Part shown: positions 12,752-21,311 of the stretch, piece after piece
Numbering within the stretch: position 1 is the first letter of the stretch
Layout of the letters: each line of letters begins with the position of its first letter
Assembly (NCBI RefSeq): GCF_016908515.1
Contig: NZ_JAFBEA010000014.1
Coordinates: 1-64,000 of the forward strand
Source: Virgibacillus halotolerans
GTDB lineage: Bacteria; Bacillota; Bacilli; Bacillales; Amphibacillaceae
Direction of reading: 5' to 3'
Length of the DNA: 64,000 nt
Notes under the pieces: model-generated
Told to the model about the DNA's origin: nothing
The model's input: the letters and a program-made list of their open reading frames with translations, nothing else
The model's database searches: none
Position numbers and translations under genes: made by a program

Positions 12752-13801
12752 ATGCTAGTATCAAAACAGGATTTAAAGAAATTAATGAAAGACAAGCTAC
12801 ATAAAGCCGGTTTGAATGAATTACATGCAGATGGCGTGGCAGATGTATTGCTTCACGCTGATTTAAGAGGTGTTCATTCTCACGGTGCAATGCGAGTGGA
12901 GTATTATGCGGAACGAATTGCTAAAGGTGGTATTAACGTAGATCCGGAATTTACATTTAAGCAAACAGGTCCATCCACAGCAGTATTTGATGGGGATAAT
13001 GGTGCCGGGCACGTTGCTGCAAAAGAAGCGATGGATGAAGCGATCAAAATGGCGAAAGAAAATGGCATTGCAACTGTTGGGGTAAGACGAATTAGCCATA
13101 GTGGTTCCCTATCCTACTTTGTTCAACAAGCTGCCAAGGAAAATATGATTGGAATTTCCGTTTGTCAATCTGATCCGATGGTTGTTCCATTTGGCGGTGC
13201 AGAACCTTATTATGGAACGAATCCGATTGCATTTGCCGCACCAGGTGAGGACGGGGAGCACATCACATTTGATATGGCGACAACAGTCCAGGCCTGGGGT
13301 AAAATACTTCATGCACGTTCTAAAAACGAAGCGATTCCTGAGGGCTGGGCGGTAGATGAAAACGGTGAAAATACAACCGATCCATTTGATGTGAAAGCAC
13401 TATTACCGATTGCTGGACCAAAAGGCTATGGTTTAATGATGATGGTGGATATCCTTTCCGGTGTGCTACTGGGACTTCCTTTTGGAAATAAAACTTCATC
13501 CATGTACCATGATTTAAGTGAAGGAAGAAACCTTGGTCAGCTTCATATCGTAATTAATCCGGAATACTTTACGAATCTAAAAGAATTTAAACAGAATATC
13601 ACTAAAACAATGAATGATTTAAACAGCATAAAACCTGCAAAAGGGTTTGACCACGTATCCTATCCAGGACAGCGTAGTGCAGAAAGAGAAAAGAAACAGG
13701 AAGCAAACGGAATTGAGATTGTGGATGATATTTATGAATATCTCGCATCTGACGTTGTTCATAACAACGCATACGATGATAAAGATCCATTTGCAAAATA
13801 A
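12752..13801 (+). CDS. allD: ureidoglycolate dehydrogenase, copy 1
   Basis: Oxidises (S)-ureidoglycolate to oxalurate with NAD. It belongs to the LDH2/MDH2 family, not the classical Rossmann dehydrogenases. 349 aa, the same length as E. coli AllD as I remember it, with matching blocks such as HADLRGVHSHGAMRVEYYAER (from about 36), CQSDPMVVPFGGAE, YGTNPIAFAAPG, TTVQAWGKILHARS and AGPKGYGLMMMVDILSGV. The active-site histidine is expected in RGVHSHG. A second copy lies at 55248-56297. This one is monocistronic and upstream of the fdrA operon, which uses its product. Confidence 0.93.
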   Translation: MLVSKQDLKKLMKDKLHKAGLNELHADGVADVLLHADLRGVHSHGAMRVEYYAERIAKGGINVDPEFTFKQTGPSTAVFDGDNGAGHVAAKEAMDEAIKMAKENGIATVGVRRISHSGSLSYFVQQAAKENMIGISVCQSDPMVVPFGGAEPYYGTNPIAFAAPGEDGEHITFDMATTVQAWGKILHARSKNEAIPEGWAVDENGENTTDPFDVKALLPIAGPKGYGLMMMVDILSGVLLGLPFGNKTSSMYHDLSEGRNLGQLHIVINPEYFTNLKEFKQNITKTMNDLNSIKPAKGFDHVSYPGQRSAEREKKQEANGIEIVDDIYEYLASDVVHNNAYDDKDPFAK

Positions 13802-13804
13802 AGC

Positions 13805-13849
13805 ATGAAAAAGAGGCTGTCCAAGTGGGCAGCCTCTTTTTCATGAACC
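13805..13849. terminator. bidirectional terminator
   Basis: ATGAAAAAGAGGCTG and CAGCCTCTTTTTCAT form a 15-bp stem between the converging allD copy 1 and the minus-strand esterase. A- and T-tracts on the two sides fit termination from both directions. Confidence 0.88.
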
Positions 13850-13913
13850 ATCGCGTCTAAGCGCTGAATGATTGTCCGCGATCGCCGAACTCGCGCGGCA
13901 GTCCCGCTAACTC

Positions 13914-14780
13914 CTATACGTTTTCTTTTAAAAACGCAATCACTTGTTCAAATGCTTCCTTCACGAGCGGATCATCCATATGCTGATCAAATGTATGCTT
14001 ACCATTTGGAATGGTAATTAACTGAGCGCTCCCGTCAAGGGATTGAATTTTTTTATGCATGTTTACGGATTCCGAGTAAGGTACGTCCTCATCATGATCT
14101 CCGTGCAAAAGCAATGTCGCTGGATAATTGTCATCGACTTTTTCAATTGGACAATAGGCATGTAATTTATCCGCTTCCGTAAATGGATTCCAATTGGTGA
14201 CGTAATCAAGCCAGGTTCCCTGCTGCCTGCAATATAAATAAATTGCGTAGCGCCTTTCAATGGGCGCCCGGGAGATGGGCTGTGGTTGAATGAGCTGATC
14301 GGCAAGCATTTTTGGTACAGTAGTCATGCTCGTAAAGTGTGGAGACGGCTTTGTGTACCAGTCACCTAAAATATTCCCATAACCATAAAAAGAAACAATT
14401 GCTTTTGGCTTGATGTCGAAGGTGCCGGCAAGTAAAGCTAAATAACCGCCAGCAGAGCTGCCAATCACAGCAATACGCTCAGGGTCATAATCGAATGTCT
14501 CTTTGCCAGTTTCTTTCAACCAAATAAGCGCGTCCGCAATGTCACTGGCGATATCCGGTAATTTACTTTCTGGTGCCAGTCGGTAATCGATTGAGCAAAA
14601 ATGGAAGCCATGCTGATTATATAAGGCGATCTGTTCCTTATGCACATCTTCTCTTGTTCCCCATATAAGTCCACCGCCATGGATATACATAATTAGTGGT
14701 GCATTTGTTTCGTCTGTAGGATAAAAATCCCCCTTGATGTCGCAACCAGTGATGCTTTTGTATGTGAATGTTTTTTTCAT
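13914..14780 (-). CDS. alpha/beta-hydrolase, esterase of the HSL-like type
   Basis: 288 aa, cytoplasmic, no signal peptide. The oxyanion motif HGGG is in YIHGGGLIWG (about 36-45), the nucleophile elbow in IGSSAGGYLALL, the acid in HGDHDEDVPY and the histidine in NGKHTFDQH, so all catalytic parts are present. I start at ATG 14780 because AGAGGG lies 9 nt upstream; the frame is open further, to 14819, without a better site. It sits divergently from fdrA and between allD copy 1 and the fdrA operon. Whether it is linked to ureide metabolism is unknown. Confidence 0.85.
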   Translation of the reverse strand: MKKTFTYKSITGCDIKGDFYPTDETNAPLIMYIHGGGLIWGTREDVHKEQIALYNQHGFHFCSIDYRLAPESKLPDIASDIADALIWLKETGKETFDYDPERIAVIGSSAGGYLALLAGTFDIKPKAIVSFYGYGNILGDWYTKPSPHFTSMTTVPKMLADQLIQPQPISRAPIERRYAIYLYCRQQGTWLDYVTNWNPFTEADKLHAYCPIEKVDDNYPATLLLHGDHDEDVPYSESVNMHKKIQSLDGSAQLITIPNGKHTFDQHMDDPLVKEAFEQVIAFLKENV

Positions 14781-14883
14781 GTATGTCAACCCTCTTTCTA
14801 TAAACAGCCAGTCTATCATTTTGTAAATAGATTAACTGTCCCATTTAAAACTGTCAAATAGATGAAAAAACACAATACCGACA

Positions 14884-14963
14884 GTTTGCACAAAAAATAA
14901 AAGTATTATTGTCTTGTTTGCACAATGAATTTCATTGGAAAGTCAGATGTTTTCGTGTATAAT
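14884..14963 (+). promoter_or_regulatory. promoter of the fdrA operon with paired upstream sites
   Basis: TTGGAA (14935-14940), 17-nt spacer, TATAAT (14958-14963). Two identical sites GTTTGCACAA lie at 14884-14893 and 14916-14925, 32 bp apart, about three helical turns, with the nearer one 9 nt from the -35. This layout suggests activator binding. On the other strand the sites read TTGTGCAAAC, sharing TGTGCA with the elements at 41318 and 46251. Confidence 0.55.
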
Positions 14964-15062
14964 CTATTAGTGGAAAACAAATTATACCCAATGATTATCC
15001 GATGGTAAGCCTTTTAGGAGAAACTAACCCGGACTAAAAAATAGATAAGAGGTGGTTTTAAA

Positions 15063-16811
15063 GTGATTCATACAATTATTAAAAAGAATTCATATCAGGA
15101 TTCTATCAACTTGATGTTGCTTACGAACGCTGTATCTGCAACAGAAGGAATCAATAAAGTCCAAGTGATGATGGGAACGCCAGCCAATAAGGACATCTTT
15201 AAATCTGCAGGACTATATACAGAAGAACTGGAAAAAGCAGAATCCAACGATATGGCAATTGTCGTTGACACAGACGATGAAAGTAAGGTCGCTGAAATAC
15301 TAGCAAAAGCAGATGAATACTTGGAGAACCAAGCGATCAGCGGTGACAGTGAAACATTTGAAACAGTTCGTACATGGGATAGAGCAACGAAAGCACAACC
15401 AAATGCTAACCTGGCACTGATTTCAGTTCCGGGTCAATATGCTGCAGAAGAAGCGGATAAAGCATTGGATTTAGGACTTCACGCTTTCATGTTCAGTGAT
15501 AACGTATCACTTGAAGATGAAGTGAAATTGAAGAAAAAAGCACATGAAAAAGGATTAATGGTAATGGGACCTGATAGTGGTACAGGTATTCTTGATGGTG
15601 TACCAATCGCGTTTGCTAACGTTGTAAACAAAGGGAAAATCGGGGTTGTTGGTGCATCTGGAACAGGTATCCAGGAAGTAACAACCATCATTGACCGACT
15701 TGGTGAAGGTGTGAGTCATGCAATCGGTACAGGTGGACGTGACCTGAACGAAGCAATTGGCGCTATTACAATGATGGATGCTATTAAAGCGTTGGAAGCA
15801 CATCAACAAACAGATATCATTGCTGTTATTTCCAAGCCACCAGCCAAAGAAGTTCGTGATGAAGTAGTTGAATTGCTTCATAACGTGTCTAAGCCTGTTG
15901 TAGCAATCTTCCTTGGTGAAAAGCCAACCCAATATGAAGGTAATGTATATCAAGCTTACACATTAGAAGAAACAGCTCGCATCGCTGTTGACCTTGCAAG
16001 AGGAAACGAAATTAAACCGGACTATAATGACGGAGACCATGAGGCAAAAACAATAAATCTTAAACCAGAACAGACGGCAATTAAAGGTCTTTACTCTGGT
16101 GGTACCTTAGCTTCTGAAGCTGCTGTATTAATCTCAGATGCAATGGGTCTTGGTTCAGGTATTAAAAATGAAGAAGGATTCGTTCTTAAACATGAAGGAC
16201 ACGAAGTTGCTGACCTTGGGGATGACATGTACACACAAGGTAAGCCACATCCAATGATCGATCCGGAAACAAGAGCTTCCTTCATCGAAAAAGCGGCAGA
16301 AGATGAGAAAACAGCAGTTATTCTACTCGACTTTGTGATTGGTTATGGTTCACATGCAGACATGCCAAGTGCGTTAATTCCTTCGATCAACAAAGCAGTT
16401 GCTGCTGCGAAAGAAAAAGGTCGCGAAATAGCAGTTATCGCATCTGTTTGCGGAACGAACAATGATCCACAAAACTACCAAGATCAAAAGAAACAACTAA
16501 CAGAAGCAGGTATTATCGTAAAAGATAATAACAACCAAGCTGTACGTACTGCACTAAGCGTTATTGGTCTACAAGTGGAAGATGCACAAAAGGCACATGT
16601 AGATGCACCTGAAAGCACGAGAACATTTGATTTAACTGTATCTGAAGCAGTTCAAACTTTATTGAACAACAAACCAACCGTGATCAACGTTGGTGTGAAA
16701 AGCTTTACCGATGCGATTATAGGTCATGGTGGACGTGTTGTACAATACGACTGGAGACCAATCGCCGGTGGTAATGAAAGAATGAGAAAAATTCTTAACT
16801 TACTAAAATAA
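15063..16811 (+). CDS. fdrA: oxamate carbamoyltransferase component FdrA (AllF)
   Basis: 582 aa, similar to E. coli FdrA throughout as I recall it: VMMGTPANK, LALISVPGQYAAEEA, MFSDNVSLEDE, GVVGASGTGIQEV, GTGGRDL, and the end YDWRPIAGGNERMRKIL. The fold resembles succinyl-CoA synthetase alpha chains (CoA-binding-like and ligase-like domains). In E. coli the gene set fdrA-ylbE-ylbF was recently linked to oxamate carbamoyltransferase activity, which splits oxalurate to oxamate and carbamoyl phosphate. The start is GTG with AAGAGGTGG upstream. It is first in a four-gene operon ending with carbamate kinase. Confidence 0.9.
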   Translation: MIHTIIKKNSYQDSINLMLLTNAVSATEGINKVQVMMGTPANKDIFKSAGLYTEELEKAESNDMAIVVDTDDESKVAEILAKADEYLENQAISGDSETFETVRTWDRATKAQPNANLALISVPGQYAAEEADKALDLGLHAFMFSDNVSLEDEVKLKKKAHEKGLMVMGPDSGTGILDGVPIAFANVVNKGKIGVVGASGTGIQEVTTIIDRLGEGVSHAIGTGGRDLNEAIGAITMMDAIKALEAHQQTDIIAVISKPPAKEVRDEVVELLHNVSKPVVAIFLGEKPTQYEGNVYQAYTLEETARIAVDLARGNEIKPDYNDGDHEAKTINLKPEQTAIKGLYSGGTLASEAAVLISDAMGLGSGIKNEEGFVLKHEGHEVADLGDDMYTQGKPHPMIDPETRASFIEKAAEDEKTAVILLDFVIGYGSHADMPSALIPSINKAVAAAKEKGREIAVIASVCGTNNDPQNYQDQKKQLTEAGIIVKDNNNQAVRTALSVIGLQVEDAQKAHVDAPESTRTFDLTVSEAVQTLLNNKPTVINVGVKSFTDAIIGHGGRVVQYDWRPIAGGNERMRKILNLLK

Positions 16812-16905
16812 ATCTTAGAAAACGAGGGAATAGTGGGGGGGAATCCCCCAGCTCCCTTTAATCATTATTTTTAATATAGTGCACGCAAAAATGAGGAGGA
16901 TACAA

Positions 16906-18168
16906 ATGAATTACAACTCGATGGACGAAGCAAACAGAGCGGTACTTGATAAAATTGTCGGTTCTGCACCATTCTTGGTTGACGTTGTCCCAGCAAAAGA
17001 AAAAATTAAAGAATTAAATGAAGGAAAAGTGATTCTACATGCAGGCCCACCAGTTGCTTGGGAAAATATGACAGGACCTATGCAAGGATCTTGTATTGGA
17101 GCAGCCTTATTTGAAGGATGGGCAGAAACGGGTGAAGAAGCAGAAAGAATGCTTGCAAACGGGGAAGTTAAATTTATTCCTTGTCACCATGTAAATACAG
17201 TAGGTCCAATGGGCGGTATTACATCAGCTAATTTCCCAGTTCTTGTAGTTGAAAATCGTTCTGATGGAAATGAAGCATATTGTATTATGAATGAAGGTAT
17301 TGGGAAAGTACTACGTTTTGGTGCATATTCTGATGAAGTAATCAATCGTTTAAACTGGATGAGAGATATTTTGGGACCAACGCTTTCTAAAGCAATTAAA
17401 TTAACGGAAGACGGTTTAAATATTAACGTTATGATGGCTAAAGCAATTACAATGGGTGACGAATTCCACCAACGTAACATTGCATCATCCCTTATATTCT
17501 TAAAAGAAATCAGCCCATTTGTGGTACAAGTAGATATGGATGATAATGATCGTAAAGATGTCATCCAATTCTTAGCAGATACAGATCAATTCTTCCTAAA
17601 CATTGCAATGGCTGCAGGTAAATCTGTAATGGATGGAGCTAGAATGATTGAAGCTGGTACAGTAGTAACAGCAATGTGCCGTAACGGTTATGAATTCGGA
17701 ATTCGTATCAGTGGTATGGGTGATCAATGGTTTACTGCACCTGTTAACACACCACAAGGTTTATTCTTTACTGGTTATGACCAAGACATGGCTAGCCCTG
17801 ACATGGGTGACAGTGCCATTACAGAAACATTAGGTGTTGGTGGATTCGCTATGATTGCTGCACCTGGAGTAACTCGTTTTGTTGGTGCAGGTGGTTTCGA
17901 TGATGCACTTAAAACAAGTAATGAAATGACAGAGATCTGTATTGACCACAACCCTAACTTCTCTATTCCTACTTGGGATTTCCAAGGTGCATGTTTAGGA
18001 ATTGATGCACGTAAGGTAGTTGAAACAGGTATCGAACCGGTAATCAACACAGGTATTGCACACAAAGATGCTGGAGTAGGCCAAATTGGTGCGGGTACTG
18101 TACGTGCACCAAAAGCATGTTTTGAAAAAGCGCTAGAAGCATATGCTGAGAAATTAGGCTTAATATAA
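16906..18168 (+). CDS. ylbE: oxamate carbamoyltransferase component YlbE (AllG, DUF1116)
   Basis: 421 aa, DUF1116 family, about the length of E. coli YlbE. Motifs seen include LHAGPPVAWENMTGPMQGS, CHHVNTVGPMGGITS, GDQWFTAPVNTPQGLFFTGY and NTGIAHKDAGVGQIGAG. I chose ATG 16906 because AGGAGGA lies at 16894-16900; the frame is open from GTG 16879 without a ribosome site. It acts with FdrA and YlbF on oxalurate. The biochemical role of each subunit is not clear from sequence. Confidence 0.9.
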   Translation: MNYNSMDEANRAVLDKIVGSAPFLVDVVPAKEKIKELNEGKVILHAGPPVAWENMTGPMQGSCIGAALFEGWAETGEEAERMLANGEVKFIPCHHVNTVGPMGGITSANFPVLVVENRSDGNEAYCIMNEGIGKVLRFGAYSDEVINRLNWMRDILGPTLSKAIKLTEDGLNINVMMAKAITMGDEFHQRNIASSLIFLKEISPFVVQVDMDDNDRKDVIQFLADTDQFFLNIAMAAGKSVMDGARMIEAGTVVTAMCRNGYEFGIRISGMGDQWFTAPVNTPQGLFFTGYDQDMASPDMGDSAITETLGVGGFAMIAAPGVTRFVGAGGFDDALKTSNEMTEICIDHNPNFSIPTWDFQGACLGIDARKVVETGIEPVINTGIAHKDAGVGQIGAGTVRAPKACFEKALEAYAEKLGLI

Positions 18169-18176
18169 TCGATGAT

Positions 18177-19079
18177 ATGCAAATGAAGCAGCTATTATTT
18201 GCAGAGGAATATAACCAACATATTCCTCTGTTTTTTTCAGAGAACAATTCAGGCTATGTGCATAGTGTGTTTAAAAACGGGTTGAACATTCGAATGGGGA
18301 ACCATCTATTTTTTATTGGGACGACTAAAAACGGACAACTCCCATTTGGTATTCATATGGATGTGCAGCCGATAGAATTACTTGTATCCGCAACAAATGT
18401 TGATACACCGGTAGTTTGGCAGGAAGAGATGAAAGAGCTCTATCTGGAGAATGGATTGGTTATTAATCTGGAAAAGGGTAGATCCTATAGCAATAAGTTG
18501 AATGTCGTGGCAGATAGCAAAGGCACCATGCTACAACATCTCGAAACCTATTTAAGTCTGTTGGCGAACTACGGAGAACCGACAGGATTGGATGTGGATA
18601 TCGAACAATTTATCATAGATTATGCTACAGAAGCGGCGGCTCCAAATGAAAATATAGATAAACTATACACACTCATGGGAGCAGTTTTTTCAGACGATGA
18701 AGAAAAGATAGACCGGGTACTGCGTTATTTTCTCGGGCGTGGTAAAGGATTAACACCGTCCGGGGATGACCATATTGTTGGTTTGCTTGCAGTACATGCT
18801 GTGACTGGCGCACTACATCCGGTATTTATCGAAACAGCTAAAAAAATAATTGAAAATGAATCGATCACAACAGATGTTGCGAAGGAGTATTTAATTTACG
18901 CACTTCAAGGCGAATTGGGTTCCCCTGTAGCTGACGTAATCGATCAATTGGTACAAAAAGGTTCCACTAATTTAGAAAACAATATGTTAAAGTTATTAAC
19001 GATGGGTCATAGTTCTGGTGTAGATACAGCATTCGGAATACTGATCGGAATTTTAGCAATTCAGGAGGCTAACAAATAA
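18177..19079 (+). CDS. ylbF: oxamate carbamoyltransferase component YlbF (AllH, DUF2877)
   Basis: 300 aa, DUF2877 family, somewhat longer than E. coli YlbF (about 270 aa). The conserved GLTPSGDDHIVGLLAVH (about residues 192-208) and the near-C-terminal GHSSGVDTAFGILIG mark the family. It starts 9 nt after the ylbE stop without a clear ribosome binding site, so translation probably depends on ylbE; ATG 18183 is an alternative start. Its stop overlaps the carbamate kinase start by one base. Confidence 0.88.
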   Translation: MQMKQLLFAEEYNQHIPLFFSENNSGYVHSVFKNGLNIRMGNHLFFIGTTKNGQLPFGIHMDVQPIELLVSATNVDTPVVWQEEMKELYLENGLVINLEKGRSYSNKLNVVADSKGTMLQHLETYLSLLANYGEPTGLDVDIEQFIIDYATEAAAPNENIDKLYTLMGAVFSDDEEKIDRVLRYFLGRGKGLTPSGDDHIVGLLAVHAVTGALHPVFIETAKKIIENESITTDVAKEYLIYALQGELGSPVADVIDQLVQKGSTNLENNMLKLLTMGHSSGVDTAFGILIGILAIQEANK

Positions 19080-20017
19080 TGGGTGATAAAGTATTAATTG
19101 CACTAGGCGGAAATGCTATTTTGCAACCAAAACAGGAAGCAACATTTGAAAATCAATATGAGAACGTTCGTCAAAGTACAGCAATCATTTCAAAAATTGT
19201 ACAAAACGGGCACAGTGTGATCATTACGCACGGTAATGGACCGCAAGTTGGTAACATTTTACGTCAAAATGAAGAAGCGAAAGATGTTGTACCAGCACTT
19301 CCACTCGACGCATGCAGTGCAGAATCTCAAGGATTTATCGGGTACATGATGGATCAAACATTAAAAAATGAACTAAACAAGCTTGGATTAGCCAATAACG
19401 TGGTTAGCATGCTCACACAAACACAAGTAGCTGAAGATGATCCGGCTTTTCAAAACCCGGAAAAACCAATCGGCGTATTTTATACTGAAGAAGAAGCAAA
19501 ACAATTAGCTGAAGAAAAAGGCTGGGATGTTGCGGAAGATGCTGGACGTGGCTGGCGCCGGGTTGTTGCATCACCAACACCACAATCGATTCTTGGCTCT
19601 GACGTAATTAAATCTTTAACAGATGCTAAATCAATCGTTATTGCTGCCGGTGGCGGTGGCGTTCCTGTTGTTAAAGGTAAAGACGGTTCTTTAAAAGGGG
19701 TTGAAGCTGTTATTGATAAAGACAGCAGTGCCTTTAAACTAGCAGTAGAAGCTGATGCAGATGTGTTTATGATCCTTACTGACGTGCAAAATGTTTACGT
19801 AAACTATGGCAAGCCGGATCAAAAAGCGTTGAATGCTATTTCTCTTGAAGAAGCGAAAAAATATGTGGAAGAAGGCCAATTTTCTGCAGGTAGTATGGGT
19901 CCTAAAATGGCAGCTGCAATTGACTTTGCTGAACGTGGCGGTAAAGCAATCATCTGTTCATTGGATCAAGCTGACCTTGCAATGGAAGGAAAAGCAGGTA
20001 CTTCCGTATCTAAATAA
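19079..20017 (+). CDS. arcC: carbamate kinase
   Basis: Transfers phosphate from carbamoyl phosphate to ADP; the carbamate decays to ammonia and CO2. 312 aa with the amino-acid-kinase motifs ALGGNAIL, THGNGPQVGN, AGGGGVPV, VIDKDSSAFKLA, LTDVQNVY and GSMGPKMAAA. Overlap with ylbF (TAATG) and the absence of arginine deiminase genes mean it serves oxalurate breakdown and is the functional counterpart of E. coli ybcF. It is the ATP-yielding last step of the pathway. Confidence 0.96.
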   Translation: MGDKVLIALGGNAILQPKQEATFENQYENVRQSTAIISKIVQNGHSVIITHGNGPQVGNILRQNEEAKDVVPALPLDACSAESQGFIGYMMDQTLKNELNKLGLANNVVSMLTQTQVAEDDPAFQNPEKPIGVFYTEEEAKQLAEEKGWDVAEDAGRGWRRVVASPTPQSILGSDVIKSLTDAKSIVIAAGGGGVPVVKGKDGSLKGVEAVIDKDSSAFKLAVEADADVFMILTDVQNVYVNYGKPDQKALNAISLEEAKKYVEEGQFSAGSMGPKMAAAIDFAERGGKAIICSLDQADLAMEGKAGTSVSK

Positions 20018-20038
20018 ATATTAGTAGTAAGAACAAAA

Positions 20039-20097
20039 ATGGTATCTAGTACATGCTTTAGCTAAAGCATGTAACCTAGGTACCATTTTTTTATTTT
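20039..20097 (+). terminator. terminator of the fdrA operon
   Basis: Long hairpin from GGTATCTAG to CTAGGTACC, with the perfect inner arms ACATGCTTTAG and CTAAAGCATGT, followed by ATTTTTTT. Confidence 0.9.
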
Positions 20098-20116
20098 AAA
20101 AGACTTTCCTACCTAC

Positions 20117-20199
20117 ATAAGTGCAACGAGGGCAACCGTCATTAAATGCTTGGCCAATGCCAAGTTTTCAAACAGGAGATGTTCATATAAATCAAGATG
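20117..20199 (+). repeat. degenerate dispersed repeat
   Basis: A 53-nt stretch (20117-20169) aligns without gaps to 63852-63904 with 37 identities by hand count, sharing ATAAGTG at the start and AATGCCAAGTTTTC at the end. The downstream AAATCAAGATG (20189-20199), together with CATAAGTGCAAC, also occurs at 12682-12708. Old copies of an unknown element. Confidence 0.45.
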
Positions 20200-20302
20200 G
20201 ATAAAAGTTGGCCCTAGAAATAGCATTTTTTCTGATTAATAATTTCCGGGTGTCAGGAATAAAATGATACATAGCAGTCGTGAGAAAGGAGACCGCTTCT
20301 AT

Positions 20303-20764
20303 ATGAATAAAAAAGTGAGCGGCAAAGGGTTGGCCATCATACTATTATTTATCCTCATTATTGCAGCTGTCATCTTTTTCTTATTCAATAATGCTTCAGG
20401 ACACCAAGCAGAAGAGGCGGTTAATGAATTTTACAGTTACGAACAGGATGGCTCCTACGCTGAGTCATGGGCGATGTTTCACCCATTGATGCAAGAAAAA
20501 TTTCTCAAGGGAGATTATATCGAAGATCGCGCACATGTGTTTATGAACCATTTTGGTGTAACTTCGTTTACATATTCCTTGGATGACGTCTCAGAGGTAC
20601 ACAACTGGCAAATGGATGAGAAATCAGAAAAAATTGATCATGCATATAAAGTAACGGTAACACAGGTTTTTAAAGGAAAGTATGGGAATTTTATGATTGT
20701 GCAGGACGTATATGTAACATTAATGGATGATCAGTGGAAGGTGCTGTGGGACTATAATCTATAA
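20303..20764 (+). CDS. small membrane-anchored protein, NTF2-like outer part
   Basis: 153 aa. A short basic N-terminus (MNKKVSGKG) is followed by one membrane segment (about 10-28), then about 120 residues outside the cell. The pattern HQAEEAVNEFYSYEQDGSYAESWAMFHP recalls NTF2-like/DUF4878 proteins, but no named family is certain. ATG 20303 is used because AAAGGAGA lies 10 nt upstream; the frame is open to 20264. Single gene, no link to its neighbours seen. Confidence 0.7.
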   Translation: MNKKVSGKGLAIILLFILIIAAVIFFLFNNASGHQAEEAVNEFYSYEQDGSYAESWAMFHPLMQEKFLKGDYIEDRAHVFMNHFGVTSFTYSLDDVSEVHNWQMDEKSEKIDHAYKVTVTQVFKGKYGNFMIVQDVYVTLMDDQWKVLWDYNL

Positions 20765-20860
20765 TAAGATAACTTAGTCGTGACAGCGCCTACTTGAATG
20801 GTGGGCTTTTGCATCGCGGCATGTGGTCGCTCGATCCTGGGGGCGAAGCGCCATACTCTT

Positions 20861-21234
20861 GCCCGCGAGCGCTGAACGTTCGGGTCTGATCGCCGAACCC
20901 TTGCCCGCGAGCGCTGAACCTTCGCATCCGACCGCCGAACCATCCCGCGAGCGCTGAACATCCTGGTCGGACCGCCGAACCAATGCCCGCGAGCGCTGAA
21001 CATCCTGGTCGGACCGCCGAACCCTTGCCCGCGAACGCTGAACGTCCGGGTCCGACCGCCGAACCATCCCGCGATCGCTGAACATCTGGGTCCGACCGCC
21101 GAACCAATGCCCGTGAGCGTTGAACCTCTGAGTCCGACCGCCGAACCAATGCCCGTGAGCGCTGAACATCCGCGCCGGATCGCCGAACCGATGCCCGCGA
21201 GCGCTGAACCCCCGCGTCCGATCAACGAACCATT
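20861..21234. repeat. nine-unit tandem repeat of 41-42 bp
   Basis: Nine units, each starting near CCCGCGAGCGCTGAAC and ending near CGCCGAACCA, with variable middles. Unit length alternates between 41 and 42 bp. The minus strand is open in all three frames across it, but the changing unit length shifts the frame within any protein, which argues against coding. GC content is far above that of the surroundings. A single diverged unit occurs at about 13861-13900. The rest of 20765-21311 holds no gene. Confidence 0.85.
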
Positions 21235-21267
21235 CCGCAAACGGCGACCCACCGCAAAACATAAATA

Positions 21268-21303
21268 AAAATCCCCTTCCGAGTCAAAGCGCGGAGGGGA
21301 TTT
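21268..21303 (-). terminator. terminator of ilvE
   Basis: Stem of AATCCCCT and AGGGGATT, with further pairing inside, followed on the minus strand by TTTTTA. Confidence 0.8.
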
Positions 21304-21311
21304 CATCATTT

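Noticed and set aside
19079-20017. Arginine deiminase pathway for the carbamate kinase
   Set aside because: No arcA, arcB or arcD nearby. The one-base overlap with ylbF ties the kinase to oxalurate breakdown.
20861-21234. CRISPR array
   Set aside because: Units follow each other without unique spacers, there are no cas genes, and the variable part lies inside each unit.
20752-21309. Open frames of 119 to 185 codons on the minus strand in the tandem repeat
   Set aside because: All three frames are open only because the GC-rich repeat lacks stops. Unit length switches between 41 and 42 bp, so no frame keeps a repeated peptide, and there is no ribosome site.
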